In this document: piece by piece, positions 8,358 through 16,291 of the stretch
Position numbering within the stretch: the first letter of the stretch is position 1
How the letters are laid out: every line of letters begins with the position of its first letter
NCBI GenBank assembly: GCA_905214825.1
Contig: CAJMNV010000008.1
Location: 1-28,813, forward strand
Origin: an uncultured bacterium
Lineage (GTDB): Bacteria > Bacillota > Clostridia > Lachnospirales > Anaerotignaceae
Reading direction: 5' to 3'
DNA length: 28,813 bases
Program-made: the position numbers and the translations under genes
The notes under the pieces: generated by a model
What the model saw: the letters and a program-made list of their open reading frames with translations, nothing else
What the model was told of the DNA's origin: nothing
Databases searched by the model: none

Positions 8358-8386
8358 AATCTATCACAGTTTTTTATGATTGTCAA
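8358..8386 (-). promoter_or_regulatory. SigA promoter of the glyQS leader
   Basis: Perfect TTGACA (8386-8381), a 17-nt spacer and TAGATT (8363-8358), just before the T-box leader and immediately downstream of the recO stop codon. Confidence 0.85.
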
Positions 8387-8410
8387 GTACTTTTTTTCTT
8401 TTTCTCAAAA

Positions 8411-9136
8411 TCAAATGTCCACCATAAAACGTCTACTTTTCAAATCCAAGCCCAAATGCACCTGTAAATATCGTCGCATAATCCAATCCAATTCTTGTAA
8501 CACATCATCAGAAACCGCAAACGAAAATATTTTCTGTTCTGTTTCATACAGCACATGTTGCATCGCTTGCACCACACCATCAGACAATGGTTTTGCTTTG
8601 GCAGTTCTGTGTTTTTCACACAAAAACACTGCATCATTTTCTGCAAAAAAAAGCGGTTCTCCTTTGCCACATTCCATACATGCTACCGAAGCCAAAAATC
8701 CTGTCACTTGCAGCCATTTGATTTCCAATATGCGTCCCACCAATTTTGGAGATATATTGCCTTTTGTCATTTTTTGCAATGCCAGCAAAAAATACCGTAA
8801 TACCGCATCATGCTCCATATTGTCAGGACAAATTCTATCTGCCAATTCTGCCAAATACATCGCCTGAGAAAGCATTTCCATATCTGTTCGCAAGTCATAA
8901 AAACTTTCTATCAAATCTGCCTGTGTCACAGAAGCAAATCCTCGCCCTTCAAACAATGTAAAATCGCAATAACAAAATAATTGTGTTCCTGCCAAAAGCG
9001 GGCTTTTTGTTTTTTTTGCTCCTTTTGCACAAAGCCGCACTTTTCCCACACCTTTTGCCAATACCAACATATGTTTATTGTTTTCTCCCTGTGGTTGTTC
9101 TTGTATCACAATACCTCTGATTTGGTTCACGCCCAT
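8411..9136 (-). CDS. recO: DNA repair protein RecO
   Basis: At 241 residues it has the normal RecO length. The N-terminal OB-fold (IRGIVIQEQPQGENNKHMLV; KGVGKVRLCAKGAKK; LLAGTQLFCYCDFTLF) is followed by the helical domain and a zinc-type element near 150-175 (CMEC and later CEKH). RecO anneals single strands and helps load RecA with RecR in gap repair. It begins one base after the stop of the DUF434 gene, so it is co-translated at the distal end of the era operon. In many Firmicutes era, yqzL, recO and glyQS are adjacent in this order, which supports the call. No terminator hairpin is seen between it and the glyQS promoter. Confidence 0.95.
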   Translation of the reverse strand: MGVNQIRGIVIQEQPQGENNKHMLVLAKGVGKVRLCAKGAKKTKSPLLAGTQLFCYCDFTLFEGRGFASVTQADLIESFYDLRTDMEMLSQAMYLAELADRICPDNMEHDAVLRYFLLALQKMTKGNISPKLVGRILEIKWLQVTGFLASVACMECGKGEPLFFAENDAVFLCEKHRTAKAKPLSDGVVQAMQHVLYETEQKIFSFAVSDDVLQELDWIMRRYLQVHLGLDLKSRRFMVDI

Positions 9137-9137
9137 A

Positions 9138-9872
9138 TCATTCCCTCATTTCTTTTTGTGGATACAAAAACGTGAAATCCAATGTTGGTGATTTTCCCAA
9201 ATTTTCTAATATCCATAAATTTCCGTTTACCCAACTTTTGCATTTATCCAATATAATGGCGTCACCTGTCATCACACAATCCAATGTTTCCAAAGTCGTA
9301 TCCACTGCATGTATCACGGCAACATCTACCAAAAAAGGCATATCCGAAAGCCATGACAAAATATGTCCTTTGAGCCTGCCCGAATTGGAAACCGGTGCGT
9401 CCAAATAAAAAATGGCTTTTTCTGCCTGCTTTTCTTCTAAATATTTGCCAATCAACCGCACTGCTTGCTCTGTTTTGTCTATCAAACGATAAGACCCCCG
9501 CAATGCCGCCAAATCCCTGATACTACCATCCATACCTTTCAAAAGCACTGTGCCAGACAAAGCCACTTCTGTTGTGATAATGGTATTCAAGCCATCAATA
9601 TGTACGGTTTTTCCAGACAAACTACCTGTAACTTCTTTTTGTTTTCTTGCTTTTGTATGCTCCAAAGAAGAAACACCTCTCACCAAAGCCAGTCTCTGCC
9701 GTTCCGAAAGCATATAATGATTGCCAATAAACACCGAAGCACCTTTTATGCGGTATCCTCTGTCCAACAAATATTGTAAGTCTTTTGCCGCTTCATACAG
9801 TTTTTGCACACTTTCGCCATAAAATTCTTTTTCATCATTAGGTACATATCCACGTTTTACGGTTTTGCTCAT
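9138..9872 (-). CDS. DUF434 / COG2454-type conserved protein
   Basis: This 244-residue soluble protein has an N-terminal part (about 1-75, beginning KRGYVPNDEKEFYG and including DLQYLLDRGY and LSERQRLALVR) that resembles DUF434. Its second half resembles the associated domain, with conserved acidic loops HIDGLNTIITTE (about 92-103), IFYLDAPVSNSGRL (about 154-167) and CVMTGDAIIL (about 200-209). The spaced aspartates suggest a metal-dependent nucleotide- or nucleic-acid-processing fold, but that is only inference; no function is established to my knowledge. It sits between yqzL and recO, touching recO, which makes a DNA or RNA metabolism role plausible. Confidence 0.75.
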   Translation of the reverse strand: MSKTVKRGYVPNDEKEFYGESVQKLYEAAKDLQYLLDRGYRIKGASVFIGNHYMLSERQRLALVRGVSSLEHTKARKQKEVTGSLSGKTVHIDGLNTIITTEVALSGTVLLKGMDGSIRDLAALRGSYRLIDKTEQAVRLIGKYLEEKQAEKAIFYLDAPVSNSGRLKGHILSWLSDMPFLVDVAVIHAVDTTLETLDCVMTGDAIILDKCKSWVNGNLWILENLGKSPTLDFTFLYPQKEMRE

Positions 9873-9898
9873 ACTTTCTCACCCCAAAAACAACATAT

Positions 9899-9932
9899 GC
9901 AGGATTTGGCGAAATGCCAAAACCTGCTTTTT
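9899..9932. other. Hairpin between yqzL and the DUF434 gene
   Basis: GCAGGATTTGGC (9899-9910) pairs with GCCAAAACCTGC (9916-9927), 12 bp with one mismatch and a 5-nt loop. The T run (9928-9932) lies on the plus side, so it looks like a terminator facing against the operon. On the minus strand it could act as a weak attenuator or RNA processing site. Confidence 0.5.
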
Positions 9933-9935
9933 GTA

Positions 9936-10076
9936 TCACTCCAATGTTTTATAACGGGAACTATCTGCAATCCGCCTTTTTGGATTGGGTGTCTGCTGTG
10001 ACTTTTTGTATTGCAGATAATCCCGCACCTGTCCTGTTTGCAAAAATGTTTGCCATAATTGTTGTTCTGTTTTCAT
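9936..10076 (-). CDS. yqzL: YqzL-like small protein
   Basis: A 46-residue protein whose N-terminal half, LWQTFLQTGQVRDYLQYKK, matches the shape of the small YqzL family (LWKLFSQTGNxxxYLxYKE), found between era and recO in Bacillus and relatives. The position here is the same. The rest is basic and probably disordered. The start at 10076 is chosen from the family N-terminus; AAAGGGG lies 11 nt upstream, a little far. The open frame continues upstream to 10121 but without family similarity. Its function is unknown. Confidence 0.7.
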   Translation of the reverse strand: MKTEQQLWQTFLQTGQVRDYLQYKKSQQTPNPKRRIADSSRYKTLE

Positions 10077-10153
10077 ATGGTCATCGTCCCCTTTCCTGGT
10101 TAGAATATGACATAAAAACAAAACTCATACGGCACAATTCTTGCCATATTTTT

Positions 10154-11059
10154 TTACAGATTTTTTTTGTCGTAACCAAAATTTCGTAACAAAAAGTCGC
10201 TATCACGCCAATCTTTTTTGACTTTTACCCAAATTTGCAAAAATATTGAAGACCCCAACAAACGCTCCATATCTTGACGTGCATAAGTGCCTATTTTTTT
10301 GAGCATACTGCCATGTTTGCCAATGATAATACCTTTATGGGAGTCTTTTTCACAATATATCAATGCTTGTACATCAACAATATTTTGTTCTGGACGTTTT
10401 TTCATAGACATAATTTCCACCGCAATACCATGTGGAATTTCATCTTGCAACAAATACAACGCCTTTTCTCTGATAATTTCCGATGCAATCTGGCGTTCAG
10501 GCTGGTCTGTGACCATATCGCTTGGGAAATACTGTGGGCCTTCGGGTAAAAATTTCCGAATAACCTGTAACAATTTATCTGTATTGTTTCCAGTTGCGGC
10601 AGAAATCGGCACAACTTCACGGAATGGATACAATTTACTATATGTATCAATCACAGCAAGCAATTTTTCTTTATCTGCAATGGTATCCACTTTGTTTATC
10701 ACCAACACAACTGGTGTTTTGACATTTTGCAATTTTTCCAGAACATATTTGTCTGCTTCCAGCACCTTTTCTGTTGGTTCTACCAAAAACAATACCACAT
10801 CTACTTCTTTGAATGTATTTTCTGCAGAACGCACCATAAACTCACCCAATTTATGTTTTGGCTTGTGAATACCGGGTGTATCCAAAAATACACACTGAAA
10901 ATCCTCTTTTGTCAATATACTTGTGATTTTGTTTCTTGTTGTTTGTGGTTTGTTTGATGTAATAGCAATTTTTTCACCAATCAAACAATTCATCAGTGTA
11001 GATTTCCCAACATTTGGTCTACCCACCAATGACACAAAACCTGAATAAAATTTCCCCAT
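10154..11059 (-). CDS. era: GTPase Era
   Basis: This 301-residue Era binds the 3' end of 16S rRNA and monitors 30S maturation. The G-domain motifs are complete: GRPNVGKS (G1, about 13-20), the DTPGIHKPKH switch region (G3, about 58-67), NKVD (G4, near 122) and SAATG (G5, near 151). A C-terminal KH domain follows, with GKHGSMLKKIGTYAR near 250 as the GxxG-type RNA-binding loop. GGAGG precedes the ATG. It lies 19 nt downstream of the 155-residue hypothetical gene in the same operon as ybeY, another 16S rRNA maturation factor. Confidence 0.98.
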   Translation of the reverse strand: MGKFYSGFVSLVGRPNVGKSTLMNCLIGEKIAITSNKPQTTRNKITSILTKEDFQCVFLDTPGIHKPKHKLGEFMVRSAENTFKEVDVVLFLVEPTEKVLEADKYVLEKLQNVKTPVVLVINKVDTIADKEKLLAVIDTYSKLYPFREVVPISAATGNNTDKLLQVIRKFLPEGPQYFPSDMVTDQPERQIASEIIREKALYLLQDEIPHGIAVEIMSMKKRPEQNIVDVQALIYCEKDSHKGIIIGKHGSMLKKIGTYARQDMERLLGSSIFLQIWVKVKKDWRDSDFLLRNFGYDKKNL

Positions 11060-11078
11060 AAACTGCCTCCTGTTATTA

Positions 11079-11546
11079 TTATTCCATCGCTTGGCGTTCT
11101 GCTTCCATTGCTGCTTTCATCGCTGCTTCTTTTGCGTCCCAATCCGCCTGCATTTCCAGCAAAAGCATGTACTGCAACCATCTGTCATTTTTGGTTTCAA
11201 TATCTTCCTCCGTCAAACCTTTGAGCATTGTCAATGCTTGATAATAACGGATACCATTTTCCGCTGTGATGTATTCGGATTTCATACCCAATATCAAAGC
11301 AATGCGGTTTGGCAACATATAACGGCGGATTTCTTCTTGCACGCCCTCTGTGGATTTACCCAAACGTTGCATAAACTCCATCGCATTTTTATAATGTATC
11401 ACATATTCACTTTCTTTGATTTTCACACGTTGTGCTTGCCATTTTGTTTCGATATATGCAACAATTTCGTCCATTGTTTTTGCATTTGGTTGTATTTTGA
11501 CATCTGCAAAACGTACTTTCAAAGCTTCCATTCTGTCTTCACGCAT
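11079..11546 (-). CDS. Hypothetical protein, helical, between udg and era
   Basis: A 155-residue protein I do not recognise. It is predicted mostly helical and soluble, with no membrane segment. It has a charged N-terminal third, a central IRRYMLPNRIALILGMKSEYI segment and an alanine/glutamate-rich C-terminal helix with a repeated AAM(K/E)A pattern. The likely start is the ATG at 11546, because GGAG upstream is 10 nt away; the ATG at 11555 is only one base after that GGAG. The gene overlaps the end of the uracil-DNA glycosylase gene by 8 nt, pointing to translational coupling. Nothing in it allows a function to be named. Confidence 0.75.
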   Translation of the reverse strand: MREDRMEALKVRFADVKIQPNAKTMDEIVAYIETKWQAQRVKIKESEYVIHYKNAMEFMQRLGKSTEGVQEEIRRYMLPNRIALILGMKSEYITAENGIRYYQALTMLKGLTEEDIETKNDRWLQYMLLLEMQADWDAKEAAMKAAMEAERQAME

Positions 11547-12120
11547 TGTTTTCATGCTCCTTTTTTGTAATTTCGTTTAATTTTTTTCGTATTGCCTGCA
11601 TATCTTCCCATGCAGGACGTTTTTTTGTTTCATCTCGCAACAACGCAGATGGGTGATATGTCGCAATGATATAACAACCTTTTCTTTCATACCATTGTCC
11701 TCTTTGTTTTGTAATTTTGAAATTTGGGTCAATGATGGTTGTTGCTGCAATTCTGCCCAAACATACAATCACTTTGGGTCGTATGAGTGCAAATTGGTAC
11801 CGCAAATAATTGATACAAGATTGTTTTTCATCATCATGTGGGTCACGATTGCCAGGAGGTCTGCATTTTACCACATTTGTGATATACACATCTTCCAGTT
11901 TCAAATCAACTGCCGCCAGCATTTTATCCAAAAGTTGTCCTGCAGGACCAACAAAAGGTTGTCCCTGCAAATCTTCTTGCTGCCCGGGGCCTTCTCCAAT
12001 AAACATAATTTCCGCTTTCTTATTGCCTTTGCCTATCACAACATTTGTCCGCATTTCAGACAACCTGCATTTTTTGCAATGATAACAAGCTCTCTCTAAT
12101 ATTTCCCAAGTTTTTTTCAT
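11539..12120 (-). CDS. Uracil-DNA glycosylase, family 4 (iron-sulfur type)
   Basis: A 193-residue protein of the family 4 UDG group, which removes uracil from DNA. The active-site motif A GEGPGQQED (about 42-50), the following PFVGPAGQLLDKML, and motif B with HPSALLR (about 155-161) are all visible. Four cysteines suited to a 4Fe-4S cluster are present: CKKC (15 and 18), VVKCRPPGNRDP (near 85) and SCINYL (near 101). The ATG at 12120 has GGAG 8 nt upstream; the longer GTG start at 12129 would abut that site. In this operon it is inserted between cdd and era, where many Firmicutes have nothing. Together with nfo and recO it gives the window three DNA repair genes. Confidence 0.93.
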   Translation of the reverse strand: MKKTWEILERACYHCKKCRLSEMRTNVVIGKGNKKAEIMFIGEGPGQQEDLQGQPFVGPAGQLLDKMLAAVDLKLEDVYITNVVKCRPPGNRDPHDDEKQSCINYLRYQFALIRPKVIVCLGRIAATTIIDPNFKITKQRGQWYERKGCYIIATYHPSALLRDETKKRPAWEDMQAIRKKLNEITKKEHENNA

Positions 12121-12125
12121 ATCTT

Positions 12126-12317
12126 TCACTCCAAACGATATTCCTGCAATACAGATTGTGCCAATTCTACAAAGTCATCACAAGCCCCCCAATCAAAACG
12201 GATTGCCTACATGCATATACTATTTTTCAAATACTCACATTGTATCTTATCAACAGCTTCTTTGGGTAATAAAGAAACTTTTATATCGTTTTTTGCATGG
12301 TATTGCCCCCTTACCCA
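12126..12317 (-). pseudogene. Decayed ORF between cdd and the uracil-DNA glycosylase gene
   Basis: One minus-strand frame is open for 63 codons from 12317 to a TGA at 12128-12126, except for one TAG at 12209-12207. No start codon with a ribosome site is visible. The residues look protein-like (HAKNDIKVSLLPKEAV before the TAG; FDWGACDDFVELAQSVL after it). Its final GAG-TGA overlaps the ribosome binding site of the glycosylase gene, as would be expected of a former upstream cistron. I do not recognise the family. It may be a degraded gene remnant or, less likely, chance. Confidence 0.4.
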
Positions 12318-12334
12318 TTATAAAATATTCGTCT

Positions 12335-12727
12335 TTACTTAATATCTTCCCCTCGAAAACCAAAAGGCAACAAATCAGATACAGAAAACACTTTTTCTCC
12401 TGCCTCTTCACTCCAAAGCACTACTTTCCCCTCTGGCATAAATTCAAACAATATCTGTCTGCAAATGCCGCAAGGTGCCGCATAATCTCCACTACTTGCC
12501 ACAATGGCAATTTTTTCAAAATCCTGTACACCTTCTGAAACTGCCTTTGTCACAGCGGTTCTTTCTGCACAAATGGTTGCACCATATGTTGCATTTTCCA
12601 CATTACAGCCTGTAAACACACGACCATCTTTTGCCAGCAACGCCGCCCCCACCTGAAAATGGGAATATGGTGTATAAGCATATGTCATGGCTTGTTTCGC
12701 TTTTGTAATCAATTCTTTGTTATTCAT
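12335..12727 (-). CDS. cdd: Cytidine deaminase
   Basis: A 130-residue homotetrameric-type cytidine deaminase converting (deoxy)cytidine to (deoxy)uridine in pyrimidine salvage. The zinc/catalytic signature is split as CAERTAV (about 53-59) and PCGICRQ (about 86-92), with the substrate-binding NVENA at about 42-46. The open frame runs upstream to 12832 inside ybeY, but the family start is the ATG at 12727, with AAAGGA about 10 nt upstream. It follows ybeY directly; dgkA, often placed between the two in Firmicutes, is missing. Confidence 0.96.
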   Translation of the reverse strand: MNNKELITKAKQAMTYAYTPYSHFQVGAALLAKDGRVFTGCNVENATYGATICAERTAVTKAVSEGVQDFEKIAIVASSGDYAAPCGICRQILFEFMPEGKVVLWSEEAGEKVFSVSDLLPFGFRGEDIK

Positions 12728-12746
12728 ACCTTTCACGTCCTTTCCG

Positions 12747-13214
12747 TTATGCTCTGGGAATACCTGCCGCTTCCAATATTTCTTTTTGTTTTGTAAACAT
12801 TTCTTTTTCTTCTTTGGGTTCCATATGGTCATATCCCAATAAATGCAACATACTATGTGCCGTCAAAAATGCAATTTCCCGTTTCAAAGAATGCCCATAT
12901 TCTTTTGCCTGTTCTTCTGCTCTTTCCAAAGATATGATAATATCCCCCAATACAATTTCTCCATTTTCATTTTTTTCTATGATTTCATTTTCTGTAAATG
13001 TCAGCATAGGAAAACTCAAAACATCTGTCGGGCGGTCAATGTTGCGAAATTGTTTATTGATTTGCTGTATCTCTGTATTATCCACAATGGAAATGCTAAT
13101 TTCACAATTTTCATCAAACCCTTCATATCGCAAACTATCCAAAGCAATGGTTTCCATCACTTTTTCCAATTCTTTCGGGAAATTTTTTGTTCTAATATCA
13201 ATCAGTGTTGTCAT
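12747..13214 (-). CDS. ybeY: Endoribonuclease YbeY (16S rRNA maturation)
   Basis: A 155-residue member of the UPF0054/YbeY family, a zinc metalloprotein needed for 16S rRNA 3'-end processing and 70S quality control. The metal motif H-x3-H-x5-H is visible as HSMLHLLGYDH near 120-130, preceded by the conserved FRNIDRPTDVLSFP (about 57-70) and LGDIIIS. Its start lies 17 nt inside the end of pgpH, so translation is probably coupled. Neighbours phoH and era are its usual companions. Confidence 0.97.
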   Translation of the reverse strand: MTTLIDIRTKNFPKELEKVMETIALDSLRYEGFDENCEISISIVDNTEIQQINKQFRNIDRPTDVLSFPMLTFTENEIIEKNENGEIVLGDIIISLERAEEQAKEYGHSLKREIAFLTAHSMLHLLGYDHMEPKEEKEMFTKQKEILEAAGIPRA

Positions 13215-15312
13215 TTATTGTTTCCTCCTGCATGGTCTCCTTTTTCTCTGCCGCTTGAATATCCGACTGCTTTGGATATGCTACACGTTCATGATACATA
13301 CCATGAAATACTTTCAAAAATGATTGTCGTATGACTTCCAATTCATCAATTTTCAATCTGCTGTTGTTAAGCTGACCATCGTCCAATTTATCTTTTATGA
13401 GTCCTTTTATGGCTTGTTCTGCCTCGTCCAATGTTTTTCCATTGCCAAGCATTGACCGCACAGCCGCCTCCACGGTATCTGCCAACATGACAACTGCAGA
13501 CTCTCTGCTTGATGGTATTTTCCCTTGATACCGATAATTTTTTTCATCGACTTGTTCTGCACCATATTTTTTGAGTGCTTCAAAATAAAAATACTTTACC
13601 AAACCATTGCCATGGTGTTCCACAATGATGTCTTGTATCACAGGCGGCAATTTATACCTTTGTGCCAATTCCAAACCATCTTTTGTATGATTTGTAATAA
13701 TTTTTGCACTTTTTTCTGGTGGCAAATCATTGTGTGGATTATGTCCTGTTTGATTTTCTGCAAAATACATGGGATATTTCAATTTTCCCACATCATGATA
13801 ATATGCCCCGGCTCTTGCCAATGCGGTATTCCCGCCAATATCATAAACCGCTGTTTCTGCCAAATTTGCCACAATCAAACTATGGTGATATGTGCCGGGG
13901 GCTTCAATCATCAATTTTCGTAGCAATTCGCTGTTTGGATTTGTCAATTCCATCAAACGCAAAGGGGTATTTGCCTCAAACATCGTTTCCCAAAAAGGTA
14001 AACTGCCCACAGCAATAATCATGGAAACCAATCCTGTCACTGCACCAATGCCGCTTTGTAATAATAATTCTGCCGTATAACCTTCTCCAAAGAAAAACCC
14101 CAACGCCAGCATTGCCGTAAAATTCACACCTGCCATACCCAAAGCCGCAGGAATGAGATATGCACGCTTGTCCGTTTTTTGAATGATGAGTGCCGCAAAT
14201 GTACCACTCAAAAGTGCATACATCAAAAATTGTACATCACCATGATAAATAAAGCACCCTACAATACAAAACAATGCATTCAGCCACAATGCTGTTCTTC
14301 TACCTATCAGCAAACTTACCAACATGGCAAATAGCCCCGCTGGAATGAGCGTAAACATTTTCAAATTGGATAACAACGAAATCAGCAGTATCATAATGAC
14401 ATATATTGTAAACAACATACGCACTTCATTTTGTTTCAAAGGTCTTGCATTTCTGCCCCATATAAAAAACAAATACATTGCCGCAAACACCATACTTGTC
14501 ATCAACAAACTCCCCAACAAAGGCATCACATTGCCCTCAATACCACTTTCATCTACCAAATGCAACGCTACCAGTTTATCGTATATCTCTTGTGTGATAA
14601 TTTCGCCTTCGTCCACAATTTTCTGATTTTTTCTAATCAAAACATCAGAAACCTCTGCTCGTTTTTGTTCTTTCATGGTTTCGACTGCCACGTCATCTAG
14701 AATCAGATTGGGTTCTACTGCCGCTGTCAATATCATAAACGCCATTGTTTTCAAATCAATATGCCATGACAATTTTGCCAATTCATTTTGTAATGTTTGT
14801 TTTGCCTGTTCCATGCTGTCTGCGGTAATACCATTTTCATATATGGTTTGCAACATCGAAATGCAATCACTTACAAAAGCTTTTCTTTGTTCTGGTGTCA
14901 ATGCTTGGTACGCAGATAATTGTTTATTCACAAGCACAACAGGCAATTCCAGTGCGGTATTTTGTACCGCTTCGTAATAGCTTTCTTCCTCGCCCAAGCC
15001 TGCAAGCACCATATCCAATTCTTCAAAAACGCCTTCCACTTGCACTACACATTTTTCCGAAACAGATACATCTGTTTTATAAATCGGACCAACGCTGTTT
15101 GCTGCTGCTGCTTTTAATTTTTCCGTTGCAGCTTCGTCCACAGTATCTTCTGCGGCAACATATCGCTTTGTTGCCACAGAACCAATTTGCACCGCATTTC
15201 TTTGTTGTATAGAACCTGTACCAATGAAAATCACAGTCAAAACCAATGCCAATACAAAAAGTGTATTTTGAAAAACAACTTTATTTCCGATTATATTTTT
15301 CTTTCCTGTCAT
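13198..15312 (-). CDS. pgpH: HD-domain membrane phosphohydrolase PgpH/YqfF (c-di-AMP phosphodiesterase family)
   Basis: A 704-residue membrane protein of the 7TM-HD family. One N-terminal membrane segment (about 14-32) leads into a roughly 220-residue extracellular domain. Seven hydrophobic segments follow between about 260 and 470, then a cytoplasmic HD domain. HD residues are visible in TYHHSLIVANLAE, AYYHDVGKLKYP, TGHNPHN, NHTKDGLELA and IVEHHG. Family members such as Listeria PgpH hydrolyse c-di-AMP. The start at 15312 is supported by GGAGTGG 8 nt upstream; the frame is open to 15357, but that part overlaps phoH without a ribosome site. It overlaps phoH by 32 nt and ybeY by 17 nt. Confidence 0.94.
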   Translation of the reverse strand: MTGKKNIIGNKVVFQNTLFVLALVLTVIFIGTGSIQQRNAVQIGSVATKRYVAAEDTVDEAATEKLKAAAANSVGPIYKTDVSVSEKCVVQVEGVFEELDMVLAGLGEEESYYEAVQNTALELPVVLVNKQLSAYQALTPEQRKAFVSDCISMLQTIYENGITADSMEQAKQTLQNELAKLSWHIDLKTMAFMILTAAVEPNLILDDVAVETMKEQKRAEVSDVLIRKNQKIVDEGEIITQEIYDKLVALHLVDESGIEGNVMPLLGSLLMTSMVFAAMYLFFIWGRNARPLKQNEVRMLFTIYVIMILLISLLSNLKMFTLIPAGLFAMLVSLLIGRRTALWLNALFCIVGCFIYHGDVQFLMYALLSGTFAALIIQKTDKRAYLIPAALGMAGVNFTAMLALGFFFGEGYTAELLLQSGIGAVTGLVSMIIAVGSLPFWETMFEANTPLRLMELTNPNSELLRKLMIEAPGTYHHSLIVANLAETAVYDIGGNTALARAGAYYHDVGKLKYPMYFAENQTGHNPHNDLPPEKSAKIITNHTKDGLELAQRYKLPPVIQDIIVEHHGNGLVKYFYFEALKKYGAEQVDEKNYRYQGKIPSSRESAVVMLADTVEAAVRSMLGNGKTLDEAEQAIKGLIKDKLDDGQLNNSRLKIDELEVIRQSFLKVFHGMYHERVAYPKQSDIQAAEKKETMQEETINDNTD

Positions 15313-16291
15313 GGGAACCACTCCGCTTCTTCGCTTCAAACTTTTCATATGCGGCAATAATCTTTTGTACTAGAGGGTGTCGCACAACATCTTTGTTTGT
15401 CAGTGTAATCATACCAATATCTTCCACACCACTCAATATTTTCACAGATTCCATCAATCCGGAACGTTTGTCATCTCCTAAGTCAATTTGTGTCAAATCC
15501 CCTGTGACAACTGCCTTAGAACCATAACCAATACGTGTCAAAAACATTTTCATCTGTTCTGGTGTGGTATTTTGTGCTTCGTCCAGCACAATGAACGCAT
15601 TATCCAGTGTACGCCCTCTCATATAAGCCAATGGTGCAACTTCAATCAAACCACGTTCCATATTTTTCAAAAATGTTTCTGCTCCCATAATTTCATACAA
15701 AGCATCGTATAACGGTCTTAAATATGGGTCAACTTTTTGTTGCAAATCCCCTGGCAAAAAACCAAGTTTTTCCCCTGCTTCTATGGCAGGTCTTGTCAAT
15801 ATAATACGGTTGACTTCATTGTTTTTAAATGCGGTAATCGCCATTGCCATTGCCAAATACGTTTTTCCTGTACCTGCTGGCCCTATACCAAATACAACAG
15901 TATTTTTCTTTATCAAATCAATATATTTTTTCTGTCCCAATGTTTTTGGTTTCAAAGGTCTGCCATTTGCAGTCAAACAAATGAGATTGTCATATATTTT
16001 TTCCAATTCCTGCAGATTATTTTCTTCCACTGATGCCAAAAAATAAGAAAGATTTTGTTCTGTAATTTCCTCCCCTTTTCTTGCCACTGCTGCCAAAGAT
16101 TGCAATACATGGTATGCTTTTTGTACCCCATTTTGTTCTCCCACAATTTTGACATCATCACCTCGATTGACAATACGTACATCACAATTTTTTTCTATTT
16201 TTTTTATATTACAATCAAATTGCCCAAATACTGGCAGTAGTATTTCATTCTCTAATTGTAGTGTCTGCTCTGTTTGATTCATATATGGCAT
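15281..16291 (-). CDS. phoH: PhoH family protein (PhoH/YqfZ-type P-loop ATPase)
   Basis: A 336-residue PhoH-type ATPase. An N-terminal KH-like region (about 1-100, including VRIVNRGDDVKIVG) precedes the P-loop domain with Walker A GPAGTGKT (near 138-145) and Walker B FIVLDEAQNTTPEQ (near 237-250), plus VTGDLTQIDL. These are the hallmarks of PhoH proteins, which are linked to RNA metabolism and regularly adjoin ybeY. The precise activity is not established. The ATG at 16291 with AAAGGGG just upstream is preferred over the longer frame to 16375. It overlaps yqfD by 47 nt. Confidence 0.94.
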   Translation of the reverse strand: MPYMNQTEQTLQLENEILLPVFGQFDCNIKKIEKNCDVRIVNRGDDVKIVGEQNGVQKAYHVLQSLAAVARKGEEITEQNLSYFLASVEENNLQELEKIYDNLICLTANGRPLKPKTLGQKKYIDLIKKNTVVFGIGPAGTGKTYLAMAMAITAFKNNEVNRIILTRPAIEAGEKLGFLPGDLQQKVDPYLRPLYDALYEIMGAETFLKNMERGLIEVAPLAYMRGRTLDNAFIVLDEAQNTTPEQMKMFLTRIGYGSKAVVTGDLTQIDLGDDKRSGLMESVKILSGVEDIGMITLTNKDVVRHPLVQKIIAAYEKFEAKKRSGSHDRKEKYNRK

